Shown here: positions 27,491-36,171 of the stretch, piece after piece
Layout of the letters: each line of letters opens with the position of its first letter
How positions within the stretch are numbered: the first letter of the stretch is position 1
Assembly: GCA_023412495.1 (NCBI GenBank)
Contig: JAEYNP010000113.1
Span: 139,325-203,324, forward strand
Reading direction: 5' to 3'
Source of the DNA: Pseudomonadota bacterium
Lineage (GTDB): Bacteria; Desulfobacterota; Desulfobulbia; Desulfobulbales; Desulfocapsaceae
DNA length: 64,000 bases
Notes under the pieces: model-generated
Databases searched by the model: none
Told to the model about the DNA's origin: nothing
What the model saw: the letters and a program-made list of their open reading frames with translations, nothing else
Translations under genes and position numbers: made by a program

Positions 27491-27667
27491 GGGCAATTTT
27501 TTATTCGAGAGGGCAGGAACCGGCAACAAACCGCGGCGGCGACATCCGAGTAGATCTTAATCCTTAACTCTTAAAGGTCAATCTCAGAAATTCCCAAGAT
27601 TTTGAAAGGTTCGATCACCCTTCCCGACAAGCCGGGGAAACCAGTATTTTTTGCGCCGAAGGCGCCA

Positions 27668-29038
27668 TTATAAGCTGGTTTCTGGCTTCTGGTTTCTGGC
27701 TTCTGACACGAAGGCGGCGTAGAGGGCACGTACAGCATTCTCGTAATCGCCAGCGGCAACGCCGATGATGATATTCATCTCAGAGGCGCCCTGATTAATG
27801 ATCCGAACATTGATCCCGGCGTTTTTCAAGGCTGTGAAGATCTTGGCAGCGATCCCCACGGTGCGCACCATGCCCTCACCGACCACCGCAATCAGCGCCA
27901 GATTCCGCTCGAGCGACAACTGATCGGGCTCGAGCTGGCGCCTGATCTCGTCGAGGATCAGCTCGTCCATACCCTGCAGCTGGGCATCTTCGACAATGAC
28001 GCTGATCGAATCGATGCTGGACGGGCACTGCTCGAAGCTGACCCCCTGCTCCCGCAGGATGCCGAGCAGCCGGTGGGCAAAGCCCACTTCCCGATTCATC
28101 AGGGATTTCTCCAGATTGATCATGGAGAAATCCCTGCGGCCGGCGATGCCGGCGATCTCCGTCCCGGATAGTGTCTTCTCGCTCAGTTCCGGAACGATCA
28201 GAGTGCCCGGATCCTCGGGGCGATTGGTGTTTTTGATGCGGATGGGGATGCCAGCCTCTCGGACCGGCAGGATCGCCTCGTCGTGGAAGACCGAGGCGCC
28301 CATGTAAGCCATCTCGCGGATCTCTCGGAAGGAGACTTCGTCGATGGTCTGCGGGGAATCAACGATCCGGGGATCGGCCATGAGAATGCCCGAAGTGTCG
28401 GTCCAGTTCTCATAGAGGACGGCCCCGGCCGCCCGCGCGGCGATCGCCCCGGAGATGTCCGAACCGCCCCGGGAGAAGGTCTTGATCCGGCCCTGGCGGT
28501 CGCGGCCATAGAAACCCGCCATGACGTACAGGGCGCGGGGGTCGTTCAACCGTTCTCCGAGCAGGCGGTAGCTTTCCCGGTCGATGGTGCCATTCGCCCG
28601 GATGATAATGTAGTCCGCCGGATCAATGAAGTCAGCACCGAGATACTCGGCGATGAGCCTCGCCGAGAAAAATTCCCCGCGGGAAGCGACGTAGTCGCGT
28701 GTACAGCCGGCGGCAAGCTCTTCGCCGAACCTGTCGATCAGCCCGGTGACCTCGCTGTCCAACCCCAGGTCGGCCGCGATCCCGGCGAAGCGATCGCGGA
28801 TCAGGCCGAAGGGTTCGCCGATATCGGTGGACATGGCAGCCATCTCATGACAGAGATACAGCAAATCCGTCAGCTTCGCCTCCGCGGCATGCCTCTTTCC
28901 CGGAGCCGAAACCACAATGATCCGGCGCCGCGGGTCGGCCGCGACGATTGCGCCTACCTTTCTGATCTGGTCCGCATCCGCGACACTCGATCCCCCGAAT
29001 TTGACAACGATCCTCTCCACCCCGTTTCCTCCCGGCAT
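27668..29038 (-). CDS. lysC: Aspartate kinase
   Basis: This 456-residue monofunctional aspartokinase makes aspartyl phosphate for the Lys/Thr/Met pathway. The N-terminus has the conserved KFGGSSV; the catalytic domain (about 8-300) includes TFSRGGSDISGA. Two C-terminal ACT domains (about 310-380 and 385-445) should give allosteric control by amino acids. The last codons run into a 7-bp tandem array, so the protein ends in the odd tail RNQKPETSL. The start codon overlaps the stop of the CBS gene (TGATG). The product is longer than the common 405-residue bacterial LysC and closer to the AK-III-like class. Confidence 0.92.
   Translation of the reverse strand: MPGGNGVERIVVKFGGSSVADADQIRKVGAIVAADPRRRIIVVSAPGKRHAAEAKLTDLLYLCHEMAAMSTDIGEPFGLIRDRFAGIAADLGLDSEVTGLIDRFGEELAAGCTRDYVASRGEFFSARLIAEYLGADFIDPADYIIIRANGTIDRESYRLLGERLNDPRALYVMAGFYGRDRQGRIKTFSRGGSDISGAIAARAAGAVLYENWTDTSGILMADPRIVDSPQTIDEVSFREIREMAYMGASVFHDEAILPVREAGIPIRIKNTNRPEDPGTLIVPELSEKTLSGTEIAGIAGRRDFSMINLEKSLMNREVGFAHRLLGILREQGVSFEQCPSSIDSISVIVEDAQLQGMDELILDEIRRQLEPDQLSLERNLALIAVVGEGMVRTVGIAAKIFTALKNAGINVRIINQGASEMNIIIGVAAGDYENAVRALYAAFVSEARNQKPETSL
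27677..27704. repeat. Heptamer tandem array inside the 3' end of lysC
   Basis: Four 7-base units alternate GGTTTCT and GGCTTCT. They overlap the last codons of aspartate kinase and are flanked on the stop-codon side by CATTATAAGCT (27666-27676). The same 11-base flank precedes a similar array at 43563-43590. Confidence 0.9.
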
Positions 29039-29475
29039 CAGCAGGCCGGCGCTTCCGTATCGGAAGCGACCATTTTCACCAACTCGAGGCTCGAGACGAT
29101 TCCCTTCGGCTCGTTGCGCTCCCCGGTAACTAGCAGGTGGTTCACCCCCGCCTCATACATGACCTTGATGGCGGAAATAACGTCCTGGTCCTCGTCGAGT
29201 TGGATACAGGAATGTTTGGTGGACGAGTCGGTGTGGAAATCGCACTTTGTCATGAACGTGGAAATTTTGGTGTTGTCGAGATCGTATTCGTTGGCCAGGC
29301 CGTGCATGATATCGGTAACTGTGATTACACCGACCAGCTCCTCGCCGACCTTCACCGCCAGCACCGATACATTGGCCTCTGCCATGAGCCTTATTGCCTT
29401 TCGCAGGCTGTCGTCGACGTTTATTACCGGAAACTTCCGTTTGATTGCCTGTTTTACCTTCAGGGAAGCTGCCAT
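29038..29475 (-). CDS. CBS-pair domain protein
   Basis: This 145-residue protein is one Bateman module and nothing else. The first CBS motif is FPVINVDDSLRKAIRLMAEA and the second is CIQLDEDQDVISAIKVMYEA, each followed by a GVITVTDI- or GIVSSLEL-type strand-helix. CBS pairs bind adenosyl ligands and usually regulate a partner. Its stop codon overlaps the aspartate kinase start (TGATG), so the partner may be that enzyme or its pathway, although this is only inferred from coupling. The 190-base gap upstream has no other gene. Confidence 0.88.
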   Translation of the reverse strand: MAASLKVKQAIKRKFPVINVDDSLRKAIRLMAEANVSVLAVKVGEELVGVITVTDIMHGLANEYDLDNTKISTFMTKCDFHTDSSTKHSCIQLDEDQDVISAIKVMYEAGVNHLLVTGERNEPKGIVSSLELVKMVASDTEAPAC

Positions 29476-29666
29476 GGGACCCTCCTTTCTGAGAAGAATG
29501 ACTCCGCCATTTATGGTGCTTTTCTTCGATTTTATCTTTTTTCCGGACTATTAGCAATTCCCCGACAAATGTAAGACCGGGAAAGGTGTCCTCCGGTCCC
29601 GCCATGGTTGCAAGACTCGCGATGACAGCGGGAGATGGCTGCGGAGCGAATACTTTTTCCAGAACC

Positions 29667-30593
29667 TCAGATGATGAGTTTCACATCGGTGAGATTGGCG
29701 GTCTTTTGCGCCAGCTCGCGGAGATGGAGGCGCTGAACGGTTGCCGCGATCTTTTCGATCTCCGTGGCCAGCGATCTCGACTCCAGATCGAACTGCACTC
29801 CGCAGATGTTTTTATAGCCCTTATTTTCCCGGACCTTCGAGATGTTTCGAATATGGCCATGAATTTCGAGGGCCTCGAGATCCGCTACCTGGATATAAAA
29901 GTGAATCATCTGGCCGACCTGGAAGGGCGGCTGAGTCGAGGTGACCTGAAAGGCCAGACCCTTCGCGCTCACGTCGACCATCTGATAGCTCTGCCCGATA
30001 GTCGACGCCGGCCCGGTCTTGATGACGATGCGGGCATCAACGGTCGAAATCGCCTTGATCCGGTACAACCGGTATTGCTTGTTGATGCGGCCGATCACCG
30101 GAAATCGAAAGCGCAGGACCGGCGCTTCCCTGACCACGTCCGGCCGATCGAAAGTGCAGCCGAATTCGATCGCGGTGGTCCCGGAAAAGTAGCGGATGAC
30201 CACCCGTTCCGATCCCCGCGCCAGGGCGTTGCCGAGGGCGGGATTGAGTGGGGTCAGGATGACGGAATCGAGCTCCTTCAGATATGAGCCGGGTTCATAG
30301 TCGGGTTCGACCAGCTCTACCCTGTCACCAACCTCGAACTCCACGAGCTCGGGCAGCTCATCGACAATATTAGCAAAGAACGTCCGGGTCGAGCCATCGA
30401 TCTGCAACTCCAGGAGATGCTCTTCGAAGAGCACGGTCTGCAGATAAGGGAGGATCTGCTCCGGCCGGGAGAGGACCCCGGTGTTGTCCGGCTCATCCCC
30501 GGAATCTGGAGCAAATGTACTGTCGCCGGAGAAATAGGAACGGAGCAGCGCATTGATTTCCTTTACTTTATCTGCATCAGGACCTTTGGCCAT
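29667..30593 (-). CDS. PilZ domain c-di-GMP receptor (YcgR-like)
   Basis: This 308-residue cytosolic protein has a long N-terminal region (about 1-180) with a YcgR-type domain near residues 70-180 and a C-terminal PilZ domain (about 195-300). The PilZ elements visible are an Arg-rich entry (NKQYRLYRIKA), the VDVSAKGLAF motif (D/N-x-S-x-x-G) and CGVQFDL near the end. c-di-GMP binding would control motility or surface traits. The start MAKGPDADK follows GGAGGAGATGAGCGG. The open frame continues far upstream into the flavoredoxin gene and is not real there. It lies 17 bases after that gene. Confidence 0.85.
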   Translation of the reverse strand: MAKGPDADKVKEINALLRSYFSGDSTFAPDSGDEPDNTGVLSRPEQILPYLQTVLFEEHLLELQIDGSTRTFFANIVDELPELVEFEVGDRVELVEPDYEPGSYLKELDSVILTPLNPALGNALARGSERVVIRYFSGTTAIEFGCTFDRPDVVREAPVLRFRFPVIGRINKQYRLYRIKAISTVDARIVIKTGPASTIGQSYQMVDVSAKGLAFQVTSTQPPFQVGQMIHFYIQVADLEALEIHGHIRNISKVRENKGYKNICGVQFDLESRSLATEIEKIAATVQRLHLRELAQKTANLTDVKLII

Positions 30594-30610
30594 CCGCTCA
30601 TCTCCTCCCT

Positions 30611-31222
30611 TCAGCCTTTCTTTTTCGTTCTTCCGAGGTGGTTCTTTCGGCGCTGTTCCCGGCGGGCCACGGAATGGCCGAAGGTGCCGAGAGGATGCCG
30701 GCCAAGGGCGAAATACCCGCCATGGCAGTAGGCGAGCAGGCCGCTCTCGCCCAGCCGAATTTTCCCGTCCCGGTCGATCAGCGATTTTTCCACCTTGTTG
30801 CGAACTATCTCGGCCAGGAAGAGATCGTGGGTGCCGAGCTCGGTTACGCTTTTCACCCGGCATTCCAGGGCCACCGGGCTTTTCTTCAGGGAAGGCACGA
30901 CCACTTCGGCTCCGGGCTCCAGCTCCAGGCCGAAATGTTTGATCTTATCGACCTTGCGACCCGAGCGGCAACCGCAGAAGTCGGTCATCTTGAGCATGTC
31001 TCTGGTGGTAAGGTTGATGACGAATTCGCCGGTCGCGCGAATGTTCTCGTAGGAGAGCCGCTCCTTACGCACAGCGATGGTCACCATCGGCGGCCGGGAA
31101 CATGCGACCCCGGTCCAGCTGACCGTGAAGACGTTGGGGCGGCCCTCCCGGTCGACGGTGGTAACCAGCACCGCCGGCAACGGCCCGAACAGGATCGAGC
31201 CCTTAAATATCTCCTTGGCCAT
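30611..31222 (-). CDS. Flavin reductase / flavoredoxin family protein
   Basis: This 203-residue FMN-binding split-barrel protein starts MAKEIFKGSILFGPLPAVLV. It shows the family core GRPNVFTVSWTGVACSRPPM and EFVINLTTRDMLKMTDFCGC. Flavoredoxins act as small electron carriers in the cytosol of sulfate reducers and other anaerobes. The last 30 residues are basic (REQRRKNHLGRTKKKG) and may be an extension. It overlaps the RNase HI gene by 20 bases and lies 17 bases before the PilZ gene, so three unrelated genes share one transcript. Confidence 0.87.
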   Translation of the reverse strand: MAKEIFKGSILFGPLPAVLVTTVDREGRPNVFTVSWTGVACSRPPMVTIAVRKERLSYENIRATGEFVINLTTRDMLKMTDFCGCRSGRKVDKIKHFGLELEPGAEVVVPSLKKSPVALECRVKSVTELGTHDLFLAEIVRNKVEKSLIDRDGKIRLGESGLLAYCHGGYFALGRHPLGTFGHSVARREQRRKNHLGRTKKKG

Positions 31223-31952
31223 TGCCCGCCTCCACGCCCTTCATGGTCAGCTCGTACTGCTCGTCGACCGGCAGGCCCTGCTGCCGGGCACAGCCGACCG
31301 CGAGGCGATCGCACCGTTCGTTCTGCTCATGGCCGGCATGGCCCTTGACCCAGTGAAACGCCACCTCCAGTCCTTCCAGAAGACCCAGCAGCCTTTGCCA
31401 CAGGTCGCTGTTCAGCGCTGCCTTTCCGTCGCCTTTGATCCAGCCGTTTTTCCGCCACTTCTGCGCCCAGCCCTTTTCGACAGCGTTGACCAGGTAGCTC
31501 GAGTCGGAATAGAGATGGATCCTCCGCCGGCCGCCCTGCAACTCTTCCAGGGCGACTATGGCGGCCATCAGTTCCATCCTGTTGTTAGTGGTCAGGCGAA
31601 AGCCGCCGGAGATCTCCCATTGTTCACCATCCGCTTCGATGATTATCCCGTACCCCCCGGGGCCGGGATTGTTGAGGCAGCCCCCGTCGGTGTAGATGAG
31701 GATCTCGTTTTGCTTAGGTGGGGATTGATACGGTGGGCTTGCTGATTGCGGGGCGGATTCAGCCAGTGGACGTTTGCCTTCCCGCCCTCGATAGACCGGA
31801 TCATCCAGCCAGGCCCGGGCCTCCTCCTCGCTTGCAAAACTCTTGTATCTCGCGCCGGCGAAACCCTTGACCTGCGCCTCGGCGGTCGGCCAGTCGGTGA
31901 AGATCCCGCAGGTGCGGCCTGCGGCCACTGCATAGTATTTTTTCTTTGTCAT
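31203..31952 (-). CDS. rnhA: Ribonuclease HI with N-terminal viroplasmin domain
   Basis: This 249-residue protein has an N-terminal RNA/DNA-hybrid-binding viroplasmin domain (residues about 4-50, KKYYAVAAGRTCGIFTDWP) and a basic/proline linker. The catalytic RNase HI domain (about 85-235) has the DEDD residues in IYTDGGCLNNPGPGG, NRMELMAAIVALE, HLYSDSSYLVNAV and GHAGHEQNERCDRLA. It removes RNA from RNA-DNA hybrids during replication. The viroplasmin fusion is a known form of RNase H1. Its 3' end overlaps the flavoredoxin gene. Confidence 0.93.
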   Translation of the reverse strand: MTKKKYYAVAAGRTCGIFTDWPTAEAQVKGFAGARYKSFASEEEARAWLDDPVYRGREGKRPLAESAPQSASPPYQSPPKQNEILIYTDGGCLNNPGPGGYGIIIEADGEQWEISGGFRLTTNNRMELMAAIVALEELQGGRRRIHLYSDSSYLVNAVEKGWAQKWRKNGWIKGDGKAALNSDLWQRLLGLLEGLEVAFHWVKGHAGHEQNERCDRLAVGCARQQGLPVDEQYELTMKGVEAGNGQGDI

Positions 31953-32128
31953 CGTTCTTCAAACCCTTACATTACCGTAGCGTGCTTCTGCAAGTTCAAA
32001 TTCTTGTTCGAACAAAGAAGAAATAGCCATCGACTTCGTTTCCTCATCCGGTGGAAACTGGAAAAGTGAATTACCAAAAAACAGCACAATACTCACCCGG
32101 GATTTCCGCCCTGAAGGACAACCGGGCG

Positions 32129-32605
32129 TCAATCGGAATTTACAAAGAGGATTTCCCCTTTGGAAAGACCGTCCTTTCGTCTATTCTGACTGATTTTCCG
32201 ACGGAGATCGATCAGTAAGTCTTTTTCGGCGAATTCTTCTTCCGGCAGACGCTCGATCAGATCCACCAGGGCAATCTCCAGGGCCTCGATAGCGGTGCCG
32301 CTCGGAACAACCAAAAGAAAACGGGCCGGAGCGATCTCAATGAGCTGCAGCCATGGAATGGACTGCAGATTGCGGCTGGGCGGAACGATGAGCAGGGCCG
32401 TATCCTTCGTAACCTTCACTACATCCACCTTCCTCTCCTCGGGCTTCGTCTGGATCATGTAATCGACGCATTTGACGATGGCCTTGGCCCGGTCGCTGTC
32501 GATGCTTTTCAAGTTTCTGACGATCCGGTGCGGCAGGGTGACGGTTATAGGACTACTCTCCTCCGTGAATTTGGGCGGACGGCCGCCTCTGGTCTTTCTC
32601 TTCAT
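32129..32605 (-). CDS. Ribbon-helix-helix-like DNA-binding protein of unknown target
   Basis: This protein of about 158 residues begins MKRKTRGGRPPKFTEESSP, a basic AT-hook-like GRPPK segment. A strand-helix-helix pattern follows (ITVTLPHRIVRNLKSIDSDR, then AKAIVKCVDYMI) that resembles Arc/MetJ-type regulators. The remaining 100 residues (LLIVPPSRNLQSIPWLQLIE and onward) look like a small ligand or dimerisation domain. I chose the ATG preceded by GGAGAGAAGAGGAGA over the longer frame. The family name is unknown to me and the DNA-binding role is inferred. It faces an unusually AT-rich 440-base leader region. Confidence 0.72.
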   Translation of the reverse strand: MKRKTRGGRPPKFTEESSPITVTLPHRIVRNLKSIDSDRAKAIVKCVDYMIQTKPEERKVDVVKVTKDTALLIVPPSRNLQSIPWLQLIEIAPARFLLVVPSGTAIEALEIALVDLIERLPEEEFAEKDLLIDLRRKISQNRRKDGLSKGEILFVNSD

Positions 32606-33048
32606 TCTCCTCTTCTCTCCAGGTTTGCAAAGACAACTACAATAACCGTCGAATTTCAAAATGGCTACCAATTTTAACGTAAAAACTCCTATCAATTATT
32701 ATATAGTGATAATTTGCACTTAGAGATCAATTGCTGACGTGACCCTGCCGACAATTTTCCCTGAAAAACATAAACAATTGTATTTATTCGTTTTTTTAAT
32801 TTTTTTCAAATGGAGAACCACTTTTCGGGACCGATGTTCAAAAATTTGAACATTTTTCTTTACGAATTTTTAAATAGATTTATCATTACCAGCCAAAAAT
32901 GGAGTAATAGGGTGTTTTATGAAAAACCACCCTTGGAACTCTCCTTGATGATTGACAGAGACTCGAACGGGACGAACAGGCGAAGGTTATGCCAGGAACA
33001 GCTGCTCCGCCTAGAACAAACCGATCGGTATTTTTACGATGAGTCAGT
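32606..33048. other. AT-rich intergenic region upstream of asnB
   Basis: This 443-base region between two divergent genes is far more AT-rich than its surroundings from about 32690 to 32905, with runs such as TTTTTTTAATTTTTTT. It holds the perfect palindrome described at 32834-32853 but no gene that I can support; a 93-codon plus-strand frame here overlaps the asnB start and has no good ribosome site. Promoters for both flanking genes are expected here. Confidence 0.6.
32834..32853. promoter_or_regulatory. Perfect palindrome, possible operator
   Basis: ATGTTCAAAAATTTGAACAT has two 9-base arms around a central AA. It lies about 195 bases upstream of asnB in the AT-rich leader and is followed by TTTTTCTT. 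It may be an operator of a dimeric regulator, for example the RHH-like protein encoded next door, or an AT-rich hairpin. Function is unproven. Confidence 0.45.
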
Positions 33049-34914
33049 ATGTGCGGGATATGCGGCTTTAACTGGAACGACAAGCAGCTGATCTCCGTGA
33101 TGAACGACAGCCTCGTGCATCGCGGTCCCGATCAGCAGGGCGTTTTTTGTCATGAATCAATCTCCCTCGGTTTCCGGCGGCTGTCGATCATCGATCTCAG
33201 CGAAAACGGCAGCCAGCCCATGTTCAATGAAGACCGCAGCCTCTGCCTGGTCTTCAACGGAGAAATCTACAATTTTCAGGAACTGCGGCCGGAGCTGATT
33301 GCCCGCGGGCACACCTTCCGGAGCAGGGCGGATTCCGAAGTCATCCTCCACGCCTATGAAGAATACGGCAAAGAGTGCGTGCACCGGCTACGCGGCATGT
33401 TCGCCTTTGCGGTCTACGATCTGAACAGGAAGTCCCTCTTCCTCGCCCGGGACCGGATCGGCATCAAGCCGCTCTATTACTATCATAAGGATGGGAAATT
33501 CCTGTTCGCCTCGGAGATCAAGGCGATCCTGCAGGACCGGTCGGTGGTGAGGGAAGTGAACGACCAGGCGGTATACGACTATCTGGGCTTCGAGTTCGTT
33601 CCCGCGCCACAGACCATGTTCCGCCACATCAACAAGCTCCCCTCCGGCCATCACCTCACTCTTGAAGACGGGCAGGTGGAAGTCGCCGGATACTGGGACC
33701 TGGCCATGGGAACCGCCCCCACCACCTTCAGCTACAAGGATGCTGTCGAACGGCAGAAAGAGTTGCTGGGCGAGGCGGTGAAGAGCCACCTGGTGAGCGA
33801 TGTGCCCCTTGGGGTTTTCCTCTCCGGCGGGCTCGATTCCAGTTCGATTGTAGCCTTGATGCGACGGTATATCTCGGGTCCGATCAAGACCTTTACCATC
33901 GGCTATCACGACAAAAGCTTCAGCGAGCTCGACTACGCCGCCATCGTTGCCAGACACTGCGAGACCGAGCACCAGGTCCTGATGCTTGACGACATCCGTC
34001 CTGAGTATGTGGAGAAGACCCTCTACCACCTGGACGAGCCGATGACCGACCTTTCCACCGTTCCCCTCTATCTCCTCTGCAAACAGGCGCGGGAACAGGT
34101 CACGGTCTGCCTGAGCGGCGAGGGGGCGGACGAGAGCTATGCCGGCTACGACCGGTTCAAGGCCGCCAGGATTGCCTCCTGGTTCAACCGCCTGCCCGAA
34201 TCCCTGCGCAGACAGGTGATCGGCCGACTGGTCGCCCGGCTGCCCGACCAGCCCCAGAAGAAAGGGGCGATCAACATGCTGAAGCGCTTCATCGAGGGGG
34301 CCAACCTTCCGGACGAAGGTGACCATCTCCGCTGGCAGTACTTCCTGAGCGAAGGCCTGGCGGAAAACCTCTTCACCGACAGTTTCCGGCGGGCCGTCAT
34401 CTCCGAGCCATTTCGGCTGGTGCGGGAATACGCGAAGAGATGCCGTGACTCAGATCCGGTCAACCGGCAGATCTACCTCGACATGCGTTACATGATGACA
34501 GACAGCGTGCTGATGAAGGTCGACAAAATGAGCATGGCCAGTTCGCTTGAGGTCCGGGTGCCACTCCTCGATCACGTGCTGGTGGAATTTCTCGCCTCCC
34601 TGCCCGGCGACTGGAAGCTGAAGGGGATGACGACCAAGTACATCTTCCGTTCGGCCCTCGAAGAGTTCCTGCCGAAGGAGATCGTTCATCGCGGCAAGCA
34701 GGGCTACAGCCTGCCGGTCAAACACCTCCTGCGCGGCGAGATGAAACAGTACATGGTGTCGCTCTTGAACGATTCCCCGCTGATCAGGGAGAAAATGAAT
34801 GTCGGCTTCGTCAACCGGCTCATCGACGAGCACTGCTCCATGAAGCACAACCACAACCACGTGCTCTGGGCGCTCATGAATCTATCCATCTGGCACAACA
34901 GATTTTTCAGTTAA
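33049..34914 (+). CDS. asnB: Glutamine-hydrolysing asparagine synthetase
   Basis: This 621-residue enzyme makes asparagine, or amidates a related substrate, using glutamine. Cys2 of MCGICGFNW is the glutaminase nucleophile. The N-terminal amidotransferase domain (to about 210) has LVHRGPDQQG, NGEIYNF and RADSEVILHAYEEYG. The synthetase domain has the PP-loop GVFLSGGLDSSSIVALM near residue 260 and ECLSGEGADE-like CLSGEGADESYAGY. The sugar epimerase gene and the acyltransferase downstream suggest that this copy may serve surface polysaccharide synthesis rather than central metabolism. The ribosome site is weak. Confidence 0.93.
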   Translation: MCGICGFNWNDKQLISVMNDSLVHRGPDQQGVFCHESISLGFRRLSIIDLSENGSQPMFNEDRSLCLVFNGEIYNFQELRPELIARGHTFRSRADSEVILHAYEEYGKECVHRLRGMFAFAVYDLNRKSLFLARDRIGIKPLYYYHKDGKFLFASEIKAILQDRSVVREVNDQAVYDYLGFEFVPAPQTMFRHINKLPSGHHLTLEDGQVEVAGYWDLAMGTAPTTFSYKDAVERQKELLGEAVKSHLVSDVPLGVFLSGGLDSSSIVALMRRYISGPIKTFTIGYHDKSFSELDYAAIVARHCETEHQVLMLDDIRPEYVEKTLYHLDEPMTDLSTVPLYLLCKQAREQVTVCLSGEGADESYAGYDRFKAARIASWFNRLPESLRRQVIGRLVARLPDQPQKKGAINMLKRFIEGANLPDEGDHLRWQYFLSEGLAENLFTDSFRRAVISEPFRLVREYAKRCRDSDPVNRQIYLDMRYMMTDSVLMKVDKMSMASSLEVRVPLLDHVLVEFLASLPGDWKLKGMTTKYIFRSALEEFLPKEIVHRGKQGYSLPVKHLLRGEMKQYMVSLLNDSPLIREKMNVGFVNRLIDEHCSMKHNHNHVLWALMNLSIWHNRFFS

Positions 34915-34935
34915 GACATCAGTAAAAGGGGAAGT

Positions 34936-35919
34936 ATGAAGGTTTTAGTCACCGGCGGCACGGGTTTTACTGGCAAGGCGTTGGTCCGCCGCCTGCTCGA
35001 CGAAGGGCACGAAGTGGTCGCCCTGGATTACCAGGAAGGTCTGAAGACCGAAGAACTGCGGCAATGGGGCGCCAAGGTCGTCATTGGCACGGTCACCGAC
35101 CCGGAGATCGTCAAAAGAGTAATGGATGGGATCGACATCGTCCACCATCTGGCCGCGGCCTTCCGGGAGATGGACGTGCCGAACAGCTACTACGACGAGG
35201 TCAATGTCGATGGGACACGAATCGTTCTGGAGGAGGCTTTTCGGCAAAGGGTGAAAAAATTCATCTACTGCAGCACCTGCGGAGTACACGGCAACATCGA
35301 CAACCCACCCGGAGGCGAGGATTCTCCGATCCAGCCGGCCGACTATTACCAGCGGACCAAGTACGAGGCGGAGCCGATCGTCCAGGAATACTTCAAGAAG
35401 GGCCTGAAGACGGTGATCCTGCGGCCGGCGGCAATCTACGGCCCCGGCGATCCGGAACGGTTCTACATGATCTTCAAGCGGGTGGCGAAGGGCCTCTTTC
35501 CCATGTTCGGCAGCGGCAAAACCTACTACCATCCGCTCTACATCGACAATCTGGTCGATGCCTTCATGCTGGCCATGGAAGAGGGCAAGGGCGACGGCCA
35601 GGCCTATCTTATCGCCGACGAGGAATATTTCGAGATCGAAGAACTGGTCAAGCGCACGGCGCGGGCCCTGGGCGTTTCGGTCCGCATCCCGCATTTCCCC
35701 GTGATGCCGGTGGTCATTGCCGGCCATATTTGCGAGAAGATCTGCAAGCCCTTCCACATCACCCCCATCATCTTCCCGAGAAGGGTGGACTGGTATCGGC
35801 AGAACCGCGCTTTCAGGATCGACAAGGCCAAGAGGGAACTGGGCTACAACCCCCGGGTCGGCATCGACGAAGGCCTGCGCCGCACCGGAGAATGGTACAG
35901 GAAGGAAGGGTATCTTTAA
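34936..35919 (+). CDS. NAD-dependent epimerase/dehydratase (extended SDR)
   Basis: This 327-residue extended short-chain dehydrogenase has the nucleotide motif VTGGTGFTGKALV at the start. The catalytic YxxxK is in YYQRTKYEAE, with a preceding Ser/Thr in YCSTCGVHG, and RPAAIYGPGD is the substrate-proximal loop. Such enzymes act on nucleotide sugars or steroid/flavonoid-like alcohols. The position, 21 bases after asnB, suggests sugar modification for a cell-surface glycan. A degenerate 7-bp repeat array starts two bases after the stop codon. Confidence 0.88.
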   Translation: MKVLVTGGTGFTGKALVRRLLDEGHEVVALDYQEGLKTEELRQWGAKVVIGTVTDPEIVKRVMDGIDIVHHLAAAFREMDVPNSYYDEVNVDGTRIVLEEAFRQRVKKFIYCSTCGVHGNIDNPPGGEDSPIQPADYYQRTKYEAEPIVQEYFKKGLKTVILRPAAIYGPGDPERFYMIFKRVAKGLFPMFGSGKTYYHPLYIDNLVDAFMLAMEEGKGDGQAYLIADEEYFEIEELVKRTARALGVSVRIPHFPVMPVVIAGHICEKICKPFHITPIIFPRRVDWYRQNRAFRIDKAKRELGYNPRVGIDEGLRRTGEWYRKEGYL

Positions 35920-35921
35920 GC

Positions 35922-35963
35922 ATTTCAGTTTAAGCATTTCAGCCTTCAGCTCTCAGCTTTCAG
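35922..35963. repeat. Degenerate heptamer array immediately after the epimerase stop
   Basis: Six 7-base units with consensus MTTTCAG are seen: ATTTCAG, TTTAAGC, ATTTCAG, CCTTCAG, CTCTCAG, CTTTCAG. The array begins right after the TAA of the upstream gene. The rest of the gap to 36171 has no gene. Confidence 0.75.
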
Positions 35964-36171
35964 CAGATAGCATCTGAATACTGAGAGATGCGAGCCGACA
36001 GCCAGTGTCAGATGTTGTAAGATCGCGCAGTAATTTTGCCTGTGAGGCACGATTGAGGGAGCAGCGCTATGCGCTATGTGACCGAAAGAGTAACGAAGCC
36101 AGGAAGCCAAAAGGACAAGCAAGGTACAACAGATGATGTCTGACAGGACACTAGCCTGCCCGCAGCGTTCC

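Noticed and set aside
32810..33091. A 93-codon plus-strand open frame ahead of asnB.
   Set aside because: It overlaps the asnB start, has no ribosome site, and translates low-complexity AT-rich leader.
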